A DNA stretch of 64,000 nt from Aspidapion aeneum (GCA_963576565.1 OY755039.1:131457140-131521139); one strand, 5' to 3'. Shown: positions 41,851 to 53,198, counted from the first letter of the stretch. A program made the numbers and translations. The notes: generated by a model not told the origin, from the letters alone.

Positions 41851-43629
41851 AGTCGAATCAGGTTTGAAACTGTAGCTGCGTTCGGTATTTGCATCTCAGA
41901 CGCAACGGATTTTTGGTCACGTGATTACAGATTAGTCTGAGCAAATTGGAATTAACGAACGATTCGGATCAAATCGATCAAATTATTATAAATGGTTATA
42001 GCCTTAAATATAACCAAAAATATTATGTACATATTGCAACTCACGCCCAGCTATAATTTTGATAAAATTTTCCTGTGATGTCGGAAATTTATATAATTTG
42101 TTGTCTTCAACATCAAATAATTCATTTCAATCGTTTTCCATAAAATTATTTTTGTAATCAAAACAAATACACAACATAACGTCACAATCTCGGATTAATC
42201 TGTTTCGTCGATCAAAATGTACAGAGCAACCAGATTTACGTCCGACTAGTCTGAGCAGAATTACCGAACGATTCAGAGGTTTCGGTGCACTATCCGGACA
42301 CTAAAACGAGACATTTTTTGATGACGATTCTTTTTGAAAATAGTAATTTAGGGATCTTGAAACTGATTTAAGTACGGAAAATTTTAAAAAATAGAGTTTG
42401 TTAAATAAAAAACACACTTTTCAATTTCTATCTAAAATGCACACAAAAAAACATACACAGGGATATTGGCAATAGATACTATGGACTTTGGGCCATTTGC
42501 TGGGGTTTTATTCTTTTATTCCGTGACTGACTGGAAATGCGAGGTTGCCACAACACAGGCATAAAATAAAATATTTTGATTGGTCCCTTCTTTCTGGCAT
42601 TCATATTTTTTTAACCAATAAATTAAAAGGGAAAGCTTGGATCAGGATAAGGTTCATTATATTTGTAGAAAGGCTGGGTTTGGGTTGGTATTGGTAGAGC
42701 TGGGAAGCCTTGATTTAGGTTTGGTTTGGGTTCAGTTGGGATGGGTTGGTTTGTTTTGTTTTGGTTTGGTTCAGTTTGGTTCGCTTCGCGTTCGGTTGGG
42801 ATCGGTTCGGTTCGGGTTGGTTCTGATCGGTTCGGTTCAGGTTGGTTCGGTTCGGTTCGGTTGGGCTCGGTTTCGTTCGGGTTCGGTTGGGATCGGTTCG
42901 GGTTGGTTCCGTTCGGTTCGGTTTAGGTTGGTTCCGTTCGCATTTCCAGTCAGTCACGGAATAAAAGAATAAAACCCCAGCAAATGGCCCAAAGTCCATA
43001 GTATCTATTGCCAATATCCCTGTGTATGTTTTTTTGTGTGCATTTTAGATAGAAATTGAAAAGTGTGTTTTTTATTTAACAAACTCTATTTTTTAAAATT
43101 TTCCGTACTTAAATCAGTTTCAAGATCCCTAAATTACTATTTTCAAAAAGAATCGTCATCAAAAAATGTCTCGTTTTAGTGTCCGGATAGTGCACCGAAA
43201 CCTCTGAATCGTTCGGTAATTCTGCTCAGACTAGTCGGACGTAAATCTGGTTGCTCTGTACATTTTGATCGACGAAACAGATTAATCCGAGATTGTGACG
43301 TTATGTTGTGTATTTGTTTTGATTACAAAAATAATTTTATGGAAAACGATTGAAATGAATTATTTGATGTTGAAGACAACAAATTATATAAATTTCCGAC
43401 ATCACAGGAAAATTTTATCAAAATTATAGCTGGGCGTGAGTTGCAATATGTACATAATATTTTTGGTTATATTTAAGGCTATAACCATTTATAATAATTT
43501 GATCGATTTGATCCGAATCGTTCGTTAATTCCAATTTGCTCAGACTAATCTGTAATCACGTGACCAAAAATCCGTTGCGTCTGAGATGCAAATACCGAAC
43601 GCAGCTACAGTTTCAAACCTGATTCGACT
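41851..43629. mobile_element. 1.8-kb near-perfect palindrome (foldback element)
   Basis: Left arm 41851-42542 and right arm 42939-43629 are reverse complements with almost no differences over about 690 bp. The 396-bp centre contains a G-rich GGTTCGGTT-type pentanucleotide tract. Each arm includes two related blocks: CAGATTAGTCTGAGCAAATT and GACTAGTCTGAGCAGAATT. A diverged relative is at 38985-39590. Open frames in the centre are repeat artefacts. Confidence 0.92.
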
Positions 43630-44106
43630 ACATAAACCGGACACGTTTTCTCGCGCCCAACTGTTTTAAAACAGTGACGTACCGTTTGACGTCATTGGTT
43701 TGATAAGTTTGTGCCTAACTTCGCTCACCACGTCAGGGGTCCGATTCCCGACCATACAGTTTTTTAAGTTTATTCTTTATTCGATCATGTTCTCTCAATA
43801 ATTTACATTGTAAAGCATATATCAGAAACCTTTTTTACCCATAGGGTGTTGATCCCTTCAAAAACTTAAACTACAAGAAATTTTTTAAAATAAATAATAA
43901 AATTTGTTTTAAAATGAAAGTTACCTCATAGGGAGTTTAGTTATTTTTTTTTCTAAAACAAACAAAACAGCGACACACACACATACACACTCGAACAAAC
44001 CCAGTTGACTATTTGGAAGTACTAAGGTTACCTTCTTCTCTGTCTTTACAGGCCGCCCACGAGTTCTCCATCGTCCTCCAGACGCAATGCAGAAGAAGCC
44101 AGTGTA
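43630..44106. other. Mostly unrecognised; shared repeat motif
   Basis: TTTTCTCGCGCCCAACTGTT plus TTAAAACAGTGACGT near 43648 recurs near 62080 and, reversed and diverged, near 48210. GGGGTCCGATTCCCG at 43737 resembles a pol III B box with CACC upstream, weakly tRNA-like. Nothing else recognised. Confidence 0.45.
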
Positions 44107-44109
44107 CCC

Positions 44110-45050
44110 TTCTGTTTTATATTTTTGTTGATAACAAAAAAGACAATAAAATATAAAAGGGAAATTGTTATTTTATTTAATATTAGTAAAAATGAAAGAA
44201 AAATCTTTAAGTTTGTAAGTCACTCAATTCTTGGTCTGTCAAAAATTCTTCCAAACTGTAGTACGCTTTAGATTTCAGAAATGTTTTAATTTTCTTTTTG
44301 ATTTCTGGGCCCTGTCTACGAACTGAAGGTGGGAGAGTATTCCATATTTTCAGAATGTTATGTTTGACATTCCTCAATACTGCCGTCATAAGCAAAAACA
44401 CAGCAAGGATATTTGATATTTCACAGTCAAACAATCTCAGATAACATATTTTGAATAGAATGTGAGCTATCAAATGTACTTACTGTGTTTTTGCTTATGA
44501 CGGCAGAATACATATGTGTAGTGGTCAGTTTCTGTTTTTAAGTTTTCTTTGTACCTGGTATTATGATAATGATCTGATTTTACCCTTTCAAAGATATCAG
44601 GGTTTTCGGCTATGAATTTAATACTCTCAAGGACATATATATTGAAGACTGCCGGTACATTATTTTCTATAAAGATTTTTCTACAACTGTCAGTGGATTT
44701 TTTCTGAAAAATTGTTCTTAAGCACCTTTTTTGAATAAGAAGAATCCTTTTTGCTTCCGAGACAGCACCCCAGAAGATCACCCCATATCTAACCCGTGAC
44801 TGAATGTATGCACGACATGCTGTTAGGGCTGCTGAGCTACCAGCTGTGTCCCTAAGGACTCTTAGTGCATAACAGTATTTGCTCATGCTGCTTGCGAGCT
44901 GATTAATATGTGCCCGCCAATCCAGCCTCTCGTCAACGATCATCCCAAGAAATACAACATTATCCCTTGATACAATGGTATTTCCGTGATACTCGAGTTC
45001 TACCTTTTCTGGCCTTAAGTTGAAATTTATGATTTGAAAATCAAACAAGT
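44110..45050 (-). pseudogene. Non-LTR element, RT C-terminal half
   Basis: Frame 45048-44470 encodes VVFLGMIVDERLDWRAHINQ, YGVIFWGAVSEAKRILLIQK and YHNTRYKENLKTETD. A second frame adds ILKIWNTLPPSVRRQGPEI and FLKSKAYYSLEEFL. The join is disturbed by a 24-bp inverted duplication (44380-44403 and 44483-44506). 5'-truncated at 45050. Confidence 0.87.
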
Positions 45051-45549
45051 TTCGTGGCTAATCGGGCAAAAAGGAGTTTTTGTTTCTCTCACATATTTTT
45101 CCGTGGGTAGCTAAGCTTAACCTCACGGGGGTCCAAGATCTAATGGACACCTAATAAGTGTTGACAGTTAACTGTTTCGTCCTTATGGGACTCCTCAGAA
45201 CACTGCTTGGTCAGTTTGACAATTCTTGCGAAGTTAATCAGACGGTTTTGTCTCTAATCATAAGTAAATAGTGAGAAAACTATCGCAAGAAGCGCCATCT
45301 ACCGAGATACGAGAGAAACAAAAAACAAAAGCAGGCGAAAAACTGCTATTACATATCGATCAATGAAAAGATCGAAAACAAACAAAAGAAAACAAACTAT
45401 AGTCCGTGACCTACGACAGCTCTTCTGTCTTTCAGGCCGGATCAACGCATATTGCATTTTTACCCGTCATCAAGACACGTGAGCGTCAATCAACGGAATT
45501 TTTAAGCCAAAATACTAACAAAAGTGGAATTTCGTACCCGTAAATTCAA
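45051..45549 (-). mobile_element. About 500-bp insertion carrying a hammerhead ribozyme
   Basis: AAAATCAAACAAG occurs at 45038-45050 and again at about 45549-45561, flanking the segment in direct orientation, consistent with a 13-bp target duplication. The insert has no ORF. A hammerhead lies at 45156-45204 on the minus strand. Candidates are a Penelope-derived or retrozyme-like non-autonomous retroelement. Confidence 0.6.
45156..45204 (-). ncRNA. Hammerhead ribozyme, type I with short stem III
   Basis: On the minus strand, in order: stem I strand AGTGTT; core CTGAGGA; stem II GTCC-CATAA-GGAC; core GAAA; stem III CAG-TTAA-CTG closed by A-T; cleavage dinucleotide TC; stem I strand AACACT. All invariant core positions (CUGANGA, GAAA, UH) are present and all three helices pair. 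The predicted cleavage is between 45163 and 45162. The very short stem III resembles hammerheads of Penelope-like elements and retrozymes, which usually act as dimers. Confidence 0.85.
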
Positions 45550-45619
45550 AAATCAAACAAGTTACTTGTTTGATTTTTGAATTTACGGACAGCCGGCTTT
45601 ATCCTATACCTCGTTATTA

Positions 45620-45867
45620 GGGACTTTTGCAATAAAGCCAGGCAGTACTTGTGCCGGGCACTATTCTGACTGTTTCGCATTATAAGAACAGCTGTCTTCT
45701 TTCAAAATTAGACCTTTGTGTATTATAAAAGCCGGAATTAATAGTGCCGCCATTATTAATGGAAAATAAACGACTGGATTTATAAATTTGACTTTGGTAT
45801 GTCAATTTTGAAAGAAGAACTGTCAGTTTTGAATGGAAAACTGCCTGGCCTTATTGCAATAAGTCCC
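45620..45867. mobile_element. 248-bp MITE, TIR GGGACTT..GCAATAA
   Basis: The ends GGGACTTTTGCAATAAAGCC and (other strand) GGGACTTATTGCAATAAGGCC, then CAGGCAGT, are flanked by TA on each side (Tc1/mariner-like). A 3-bp ATT duplication is the alternative reading. Confidence 0.78.
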
Positions 45868-45949
45868 TATTAACACGGATCACCTAACAAATTTATGGTT
45901 GCGTCGTACTGAATTTAAAAAAAAAAAATTTTTACGTTGCCAGATTTAT

Positions 45950-46075
45950 AAAGGGTGACCATGGAGCGTTTTATCCGCTCGGATTTATCTTTTACTGGGC
46001 TCTGATTGATTGATTTACCAATTTCAGCCAATCAAAGCCTGAGATAATATGCTCCTTGGACAGCTGGCTTATTTG
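45950..46075. mobile_element. Possible small MITE
   Basis: AGGGTGACCATGGAGC ... GATTTATC at the left and GATAATATGCTCCTTGGACA at the right are imperfect inverted repeats around TGATTGATTGATTTACC. Weak evidence. Confidence 0.4.
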
Positions 46076-46763
46076 GAGTATTTTCATTACTATTTCCTAT
46101 TCTGTGAGCTAAAGAAAGAAGCTGGTTGATTGAAATTTGTGATTTTTTTTTCTTGTGATTTAGGGCAGTCCATAAATTACATAGCGGGTATAGCGGTGGA
46201 CTTTTACAAAGTATGATAAGGTGTTAAACTTTGTTACGTAAAATTTGTTAGCCTACATAAAAATAAAGTAATCTCAGCTCCAATGTCTACTATTAGCTGA
46301 ATGAAGGTAATGTTCTAGTAATAAATTTTTTACAGTTCTTTTAGGGGTCAGGACGATTCGCCGATTCACTTTTACTTCTTTTCAATTTTATTTGTTTGGC
46401 GTCCTAACCTAAATTATGTCCAGATACCACTATCTTCCTCAAAAAATCGGTAAAAAAAATTAAAGAACTTAAAAAACTGCTTTGTGAAAAAAGAAAGAAA
46501 ATTTAGTTACAATTATTTAAAAAATTGTTTTACCGATAAATATTTTCTATTCAGAATAAAATGTCAAACAAAAAACAAACAGTTTTCCCGGTGGGGAAAT
46601 GGGTTAGCGACAAGTTGGTTCGGTGGCGATATGGAATCGGCGAAACTTTCTTATTTCCATTTATTTCTACCGTGCACAGGCAAAAAAGATACTTGCAAAA
46701 ATTAAGTTTCGACATATAATCTTTTAGGACGACATTTTTTTCCTTCTAGATTATAAAAATAAG

Positions 46764-47351
46764 CAGGGTGTAAACGGTATGATAAAGGATGCCAAAATAA
46801 GAAAAAACCTCATATAACATGGAGGTGCTGTATTTAAAATGTAGGATTATTAATGTTTGACAAGAAAGGAAAAAATTTTTTTAAAAAATTAAATCCCGCA
46901 ATGCTAAATGATTATCTCATTATGATTAGAAAATGTGATTTTTTTTTGATAAAATGCAAGTTAAGGAGATAGTCAAAGTTATCTCCTAAAGTGATTGATG
47001 AAATTATTTTAAAAAATTTAAATATTTTGTTTGTGCTAATATAAATTTAAAAATATTAATGATATGATGTGCCTAGAGACCTGTTTCTAATAACATAAAA
47101 CAGCAAAAGTTTATAACCTAAAAAAAATTGTGTGTGCTTAACACGGCAGAAGTGTAAACTTCAACAAGGCGAAATTAATAATACTGGCCTTCATCTGCAT
47201 CATCATATCGCTCACAGAATGTTCCTTTCACAGTTAGTCGAACCGGAATGAGCGTTACATAGCCGAGCCTGACGGCTCAGTTTAATTCAGTACCCACGCC
47301 TAAAGAAGTTTACACTTCAAAAAGTTTATGATTCATACCATTTACACCTTG
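46764..47351. mobile_element. MITE with CAGGGTGTAAACGGTATGA ends
   Basis: Left CAGGGTGTAAACGGTATGAT and right complement of CAAGGTGTAAATGGTATGA. The interior includes AAGTTAAGGAGATAGTCAAAG, also found in diverged form in the MITE at 53199. Non-coding. Confidence 0.7.
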
Positions 47352-48446
47352 TAAATTAATGCAAACAAAAAACGAGAATTTAAAAACTTTAAAAAACTAG
47401 GTAACATTGGTATTTTTTGCAAGTACATTTTTTTTCTTTGCAGAGTAGATTTATATTGTTACGAAGGAGAAAAAAGTTGTTTTTACGTAACTAAACGAAA
47501 GGACAAATTAGCAGACACAGGTGAAGTTGGGAAAATTTACACAATTTTTAGCTCCTAGTTCGTGACCACCTCGAAGAACACGTTTACGATAAAGGTTTGA
47601 TGTTTTCTCGGTGTTAATGCGAATGCTTTTAACACAAAATGCCTTTGTTCTACTGGGTCGACCCAATAGAACAAAGTTCTCTTAAAATTTAGTAGAAGTG
47701 ATCTCCCCTATAGGAGCTCACGAATACGGATTGTGTGATTTCAGTAGAACGTTCCCATGGGAAAAATTTCAAGAATAGACGTCTAGAACGCAAAATTTGT
47801 CGAAAACATTATAACAGTCTTGGACGAGAAGTTAGCTGCCATGGCTAGTCCACAACGAACGTCTTCTATTTCTGTCTTTGTCGAAAAGAGTGAGAAGCAT
47901 TATAAAAGATATAAAAAACGTAGCATGTGGACTTTAAGGCAAAAAACGCATGCGCTGGTTTAAAACTAAAAAAAGGCTAGTTTCAAAACCATTGAAATTG
48001 GTTCAAACGTGACGTCATGGCTAACGAGCGGGAAATATCATTATTTAAACTGAAACAATAAATAAATAAAAAAACAAAACCTTATTAACTTTTTTTGGAA
48101 GTTACCAAATTGTTAGGAGGAAATACAGATGGTATTGGGTTTCCAATTGTTTTTGTGCATTAATAACACGACATTTCAGAGTTGTGACGTCACCAATCAA
48201 TGACGTATTTTATTGAAACAGTGTTTTAAAACCGCTCCAACGCGAGAAAATGATTCGGTTGTCTGGTAACTCGGTGTCATGACGGCCGTGACGTCAGAGC
48301 TACGTCACAGTTTTCCTAGCAATCAGCAGTCAAACGCTGTTTATAGCGTAATCTCTTCTTTTGCCAGGAAACTTTGTACATTTTGGGTCTTGTCGTCTTG
48401 TACGTAGTGTTTATAGCTGTTCCGTGCTTGCTATAAATGTATTATA
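47352..48446. other. Unrecognised; one 34-bp palindrome
   Basis: 47643-47676 is a palindrome with one mismatch pair (CTTTGTTCTA ... TAGAACAAAG around TGGGTCGACCCA). Near 48210 there is a reversed relative of the 43648 motif. Nothing else recognised. Confidence 0.45.
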
Positions 48447-48582
48447 CCCTGTTTCCACCAATGCATGCCCACCCTGATTCAAAAAACGCACGTGATGCGC
48501 CATGGATTTGCACCAGTTTTAAATGCAGCGTCACCTGATGCGTTTTTTTAATCGGGGTGGACATGCATTGGTGGAAACAGGG
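48447..48582. mobile_element. 136-bp MITE with TA target duplication
   Basis: Ends CCCTGTTTCCACCAATGCAT are perfect inverted repeats, and complementarity extends to CACC and the AAAAAACGCA block. TA directly on both sides suggests Tc1/mariner mobilisation. Confidence 0.85.
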
Positions 48583-48599
48583 TATTTAAGACTAACTAA

Positions 48600-49914
48600 A
48601 AGAAATTAAAGATATACTTGGAACAAGTCCTTAAAGTATGGAAGAGAAAATGCCAAAACATGGGAATTCGGTTGGACGAAACCACCTTGTATACTTTATG
48701 TTTCGCCGATGATCAGATAATAGTGGCTCAGGCTTATGACGACCTCGAATATATGACACGAAAACTAATAGAAGAGTACAATAAGTGGGGACTAGAGGTT
48801 AATCTCAATAAGACAGAGTATATGTGTATCGGTGGAATGAAACAGGATCTAATCTTAAATACCGGGCAGCGAATTCAGTCCTGTGATGAGTATAAATACT
48901 TAGGTCTAAAAATTACAGCTGACGGAACACTAGACAAAGCTATAAAAGATCGAAACGTACAAGGAAGAAAAGCAATAACTTTATTAAATGGAATAATTTG
49001 GCACCAAAGTATATCAAAACATAACAAAAAGCTTATATATGTTATACTTTAAAGTTTACTTTTAACTTTTTAAAAACTTTATTTTGATTAAATACAATAT
49101 AGGACTTAAACGTTATAATTGAACGTCTACTTAAGAACGATTCTAAAGAGAATGACTTAACATTACAATGATTTGAGTTTATATAAAGAAAAAGTGCTGA
49201 TTAAGCAATGGAATAATTCCTTAATATTCTAGATTTAAACTTCTTAGAACTAAAGTGCAATTTGGCAGGAATGCACGTGTTGTTTATGCCATGAGAGACG
49301 CAAGTCAGCAGAATGGTCTTCTTATCTTGAAAGGTTCTGAGAAATAAAGTGCTGATTCGGCTTGAATGCACGTGTTGTTTATTTCATGGGAAACGCAAGT
49401 CAGCAGAATAAGCTTCTTATCTGGAAGGTTCTCGAGTTTCATAGAAGGTTCTGGTTTCTTCTAAGTGTAGGCAGGATATTTTCATATAACATATATAACA
49501 CCATTGTAAAAATTATTATTACATACGCCTCAGAAGTATGGCCAATCAAGGATAGAACAGAAAAAATGCTTTCTGCTACGGAGATGGACTATTGGAGAAG
49601 AGCAGCAGGGAAATCAAAAAGAGAAAGAGTTACAAATCAAAGAATAAGAGAAATTATGACAGTGGAACTAAAGTGGATGATATAAGAACAAAACAACTGG
49701 TGTGGTACGGACATGTACAAAAAATGAATGATGAAAGACTACCTAAACAAATACTACAATGCAAATCAACTAGCCGAAGAAAAGGACGGCCAAGGAAAAG
49801 CTGGAGAGAAGGAATAGATAGTGAAAGAAGAATAAGAGGCCTAGATGATGAATTATGGGCAAACAGAAACGAGTGGAGATTGGGTATCGGAAGACGTAGA
49901 ACGTTGTGAAACCG

Positions 49915-49955
<41 letters not shown>
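48600..49955 (+). pseudogene. Non-LTR retrotransposon copy with internal insertion
   Basis: 48618-49052 encodes RT motifs (CFADDQIIVAQAYDDLEYM, GLEVNLNKTEYMCIG, YKYLGLKITADGTLD). 49490-49909 encodes the C-terminus (ASEVWPIKDRTEKMLSATE, KQLVWYGHVQKMNDERLPK, GRPRKSWREGI) in two frames. Between them (about 49048-49485) a foreign stretch interrupts the ORF and contains two copies of a 93-bp repeat (49253 and 49347; AATGCACGTGTTGTTTAT). It ends in (AT)n at 49918-49956. Same family as 18060-20157. Confidence 0.87.
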
Positions 49956-49962
<7 letters not shown>

Positions 49963-50385
49963 AATTTTAGAAAAAGATGGTTTAGTTTATATTGCAGGAT
50001 TTTAGCACGAAAACATCACAATGAGTTCCCTGAACTTGGTTGCTATACATATGAAAATGAACAAATCAACATGCATTCATATGCCATGCCATCTTGGGTG
50101 CAAAGCTTTTCTTTTGGAGGCTTAACCGAGCCTTCACCATCATGGAAAGAAAATATTAACAAAATGGCGAATGGTTCATAAAATTGCATGGTGTCAATTT
50201 TAAATTTATTGAGCGTGTTATTAGCACGTATCGGCTAAACTAATGGCTCTAGAGAAAATAATTTTATTAAACGTAATTAAAAATAAACAACATAAATATA
50301 ATATGTATAAACTATAAAATATTATAATAGAAAAACCCTACTTTACTTGGCCCTCTTAGAAGGACCGGGCCTTATCCATTCCGGA

Positions 50386-50613
50386 TCAGTTGGAGAGGGG
50401 GAGGAGAAGGAGGAGGAGGACATTCACTGAAAATGGAGGTGGGTACTCATATGTTAAATCGTCCAATTCCTCGTCCTCCTCATCCAGGATGATGGGAGCA
50501 ACGTTGCTGCAGCTTCGCCCTTGGCAAAAGGAACAGAGAATAGAGCACTTCAGTTCTGCTTTTCTGCAGGTGCAGGATCCTATGCAGCCTTTCTTGCATC
50601 TGCAAGCAACCAT
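50386..50613 (-). CDS. Cysteine-rich CXC-like ORF fragment
   Basis: 75 codons: CRCKKGCIGSCTCRKAELKC followed by CxxCQGRSCSN, then an acidic tail PIILDEEDEELDDLTYEYPP and a leucine run. The cysteine spacing resembles CXC-type tails found on some insect transposon-derived proteins. The tail part is present again, inverted, at 50641-50775. Likely the end of a larger ORF. Not assigned to a known protein. Confidence 0.45.
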   Translation of the reverse strand: MVACRCKKGCIGSCTCRKAELKCSILCSFCQGRSCSNVAPIILDEEDEELDDLTYEYPPPFSVNVLLLLLLPLSN

Positions 50614-50760
50614 CTTAAGCAGATTTTGAGGGGCGGGCTCAGCAACGTTGCTCCCATCATCCTGGATGAGCAGGACGAAGAATTGGACGATTTAACATAT
50701 GAGGACCCACCTCCATCTTCAGGGAATGTCCTTCCTCCTCCTCCTCCCCCTCTCCAACTG
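50390..50760. repeat. Inverted duplication of the CXC ORF tail
   Basis: 50390-50509 and 50641-50760 are reverse complements (about 120 bp each, few differences), around a 131-bp centre that encodes the cysteine-rich part. Confidence 0.88.
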
Positions 50761-50789
50761 ATCCGGAATGGATGAGTTGGAAAGATCTG

Positions 50790-51341
50790 CGTAGAGTTTG
50801 TGGTGGAACAACGTCAAATTTCGGAGCAGTACACATAGCAGATAAAATCTGCTGGGTGGGTATACTGTTACTTAAGGTCCTTTTTTAAGAATTGTAGGTT
50901 TGAGGACTTTGAGTTTTTTTAAAATTCGGCGTAGAGTTTGTCGTGGGACAACGTCAAGTTTCTGAGCAGTAGACATAGAAGTTAAAATCTGCTGGGTGGA
51001 TATACTGACACTCAAGTTCCTTTTTTAAAGAATTGTAGGGTTTTTAAGGATTTTTAGTTAGTAGGATTTAAAGAGCTCCATGAGTAGAAAAATTCTTCGT
51101 AGAGCTTGTGGTCGGACAACGTCAAGTTTCGGAGCAATAGATATGGCAGGTAAAATCTGCTGGGTGGGTATACTGGTACTTGATCCCCTATCCTAAACAA
51201 TCATGTGGTTTGTAAGGGTTTTGAGTTGGTAGGTTTTAAGAGCTTTGAGAGTAGAAAAAGTATGCCCAAAGTTCGTGGTGGGACAACGTCAAGTTCTGGA
51301 GCAGGAGACATAAAGATAAAATCTGCTGGGTGAGTATACTA
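50790..51341 (+). repeat. Diverged tandem repeat, left part
   Basis: Units of about 135-175 bp start near 50797, 50931, 51098 and 51271. Each has GTAGAGTTTGTGGTGGGACA, GGAGCAG, GATAAAATCTGCTGGGTGGG and TATACTGGTACTT. Split by the pogo-like element and resumed at 52269. Confidence 0.85.
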
Positions 51342-52268
51342 GGGTCAATGGGGGTAAATGTAAACGATTTTGACCATTTTGGGAAATTTCAGATTTAAAA
51401 TCAAAAATAGACACTCCCGTTTATAAGAAAAATTATACAAAAATTTTGTGGTAATATTTGGACATTATCCTTTGGTGTAAGAACAAAATTAACAAAAAAA
51501 TAAAAGCGCAATTAAGAAAAAACAATTGTTTAAAAAACTGTCATATGGTTACATTTATCCTAACAAACCGGAGTAAATGTAAACTGGTATTTTAGCTCAT
51601 CTTTGTCGCACAGATATCTTGCCCTGGCCAGTAGGCAATCTACAATGTTGGATTCTACATCTGCATTAAAGGCCAAAATGAGACCGGGACCAGTGGAATC
51701 TAAGGAATTCCTTTGACCATTCAGCGGATGGAATATTACAGATATTGGAACATTGTAGAAACTTTGAGCTTCACAAAATATGTTTTATTCCTGTTTTGCA
51801 CATCAACTAGAGCGTTCAGTAAAAAAGCATCTGGAATTAAATTATTAATTATTTTAGCTATGTTTACAATTACCATACATGTGTTTACATTTACCTCAAA
51901 AGTGTGTTTACATTTACCCCTAGGCAAATATTGCTGGGGGTAAATGTAAACATGATAATAATTTATTTTGTTGATATAATGCAATTAAACATGTTTAATC
52001 AAGTAAAATAATGCAATGTGTTACTAATAATTACTTTAGTTTAAAACTGACCTTGCCGACAAAAAAAATACTGACAGATTTCAGTGTCTCTGAAAAAATG
52101 AAATATGGCACCACACTAAACCAAACTGATCTGGAAGCTAATTTTCATTGCCGCTGTCAAGGAAGCGTGGTATTAGAATTGGCGCCAATATCAAATTTAG
52201 AGGCAAATTTAAATTTTTTATTAGGACTGTTTACATTTACCCCTGTTTACATTTACCCTGGTCGACCC
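51342..52268 (-). mobile_element. pogo-like Tc1/mariner relic with TA target duplication
   Basis: Ends GGGTCAATGGGGGTAAATGT and (other strand) GGGTCGACCAGGGTAAATGT, with TA on each side. The undisturbed repeat unit at about 52577 reads GTATACTAATACTT, exactly the site without the insertion. GTTTACATTTACCCC recurs inside. Minus-strand reading near 51720-51590 gives GPGLILAFNADVESNIVDCL and LARARYLCDKDEL, resembling the CENP-B-type helix-turn-helix of pogo/jerky transposases. No catalytic domain remains. Confidence 0.75.
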
Positions 52269-52960
52269 TAATACTTAAGGCTCTTTTTTAAAGAATTATA
52301 GGGTTTTGAGTTAGTTCAATTTTAATGTAAAAAATCTTGCGTAGAGTTTGTGGTAGGACAACGACCAGTTTTAGAGCAGGAGACATTTTGCAGATAAAAT
52401 CGGCTGGGTGGGTATACTGGTACTTGAACCCCTATCCTAAACAATCATGTGGTTGTGAGGGTTTTGAGTTGGTAGGTTTTAAGAGCTTTGAGATTAGAGA
52501 AAGTATGCATAGAGTTGGTGGTGGGACAACATCAAGTTCTGGAGCAGGAGACATAGCAGATAAAATCTGCTGGGTGAGTATACTAATACTTAAGGCCCTT
52601 TTTTAAAGAATTATAAGGTTTTGAGTTAGTTCAATTTTAAGAGCTTTATAAGTAGAAAAATATTGTGTAGAGTTTGTGGTGGGACAACGTCCAGTTTTAG
52701 AGCAGGAGACATTGCAGATAAAATACTAATACTTAAGGCCCTTTTTTAAAGAATGGTAGGGTTTTTGAAGCTTTATGAGTAGAAAAGTTCTGCATAGAGT
52801 TTGTAGTGGGACAATGTCAAATTTTGGAGCAGGATACACAGTACATAAAATCTGATGAATGGTTATACTTGAGGCCCTATCCTAAAGAATCATAGAATGT
52901 TTGAGGGTTTTGAGTTAGTAGGATTTTAAGAGGTTCGGCTCGGTTCAGTTTTAAAAAGAT
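52269..52960 (+). repeat. Diverged tandem repeat, right part
   Basis: Units start near 52342, 52512, 52669 and 52796 with the same landmarks as 50790-51341. Confidence 0.85.
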
Positions 52961-53198
52961 TGAGAGGTTTAAAAACAGCAAAAATATTAAATATTGTTCA
53001 TTATTTTTTCCATAAAAAATCTTCACACCAATTTATCTGCCAGTAGAAACTGCTCAGCATCAAATGACAAAAATTTTGTTGTGCAGTGTATAGAGTATAT
53101 ATCATCTTTGGACAACATTGGCTGAAAAATTCTTAATCTTAATCTACCAGCTTCTTACCGGTCCCCTTGAATTAAAATCAGCAAGACAATATTTCTTA

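Noticed and set aside
41870..43610. Protein-coding frames in the palindrome (for example 42637-42972)
   Set aside because: Low-complexity G/F/R or N/R/T/E translations of the GGTTCGG pentanucleotide centre.
47455..47700. Possible solo LTR starting TGTTACGAAGG
   Set aside because: No matching CA end, no second copy and no target duplication found.
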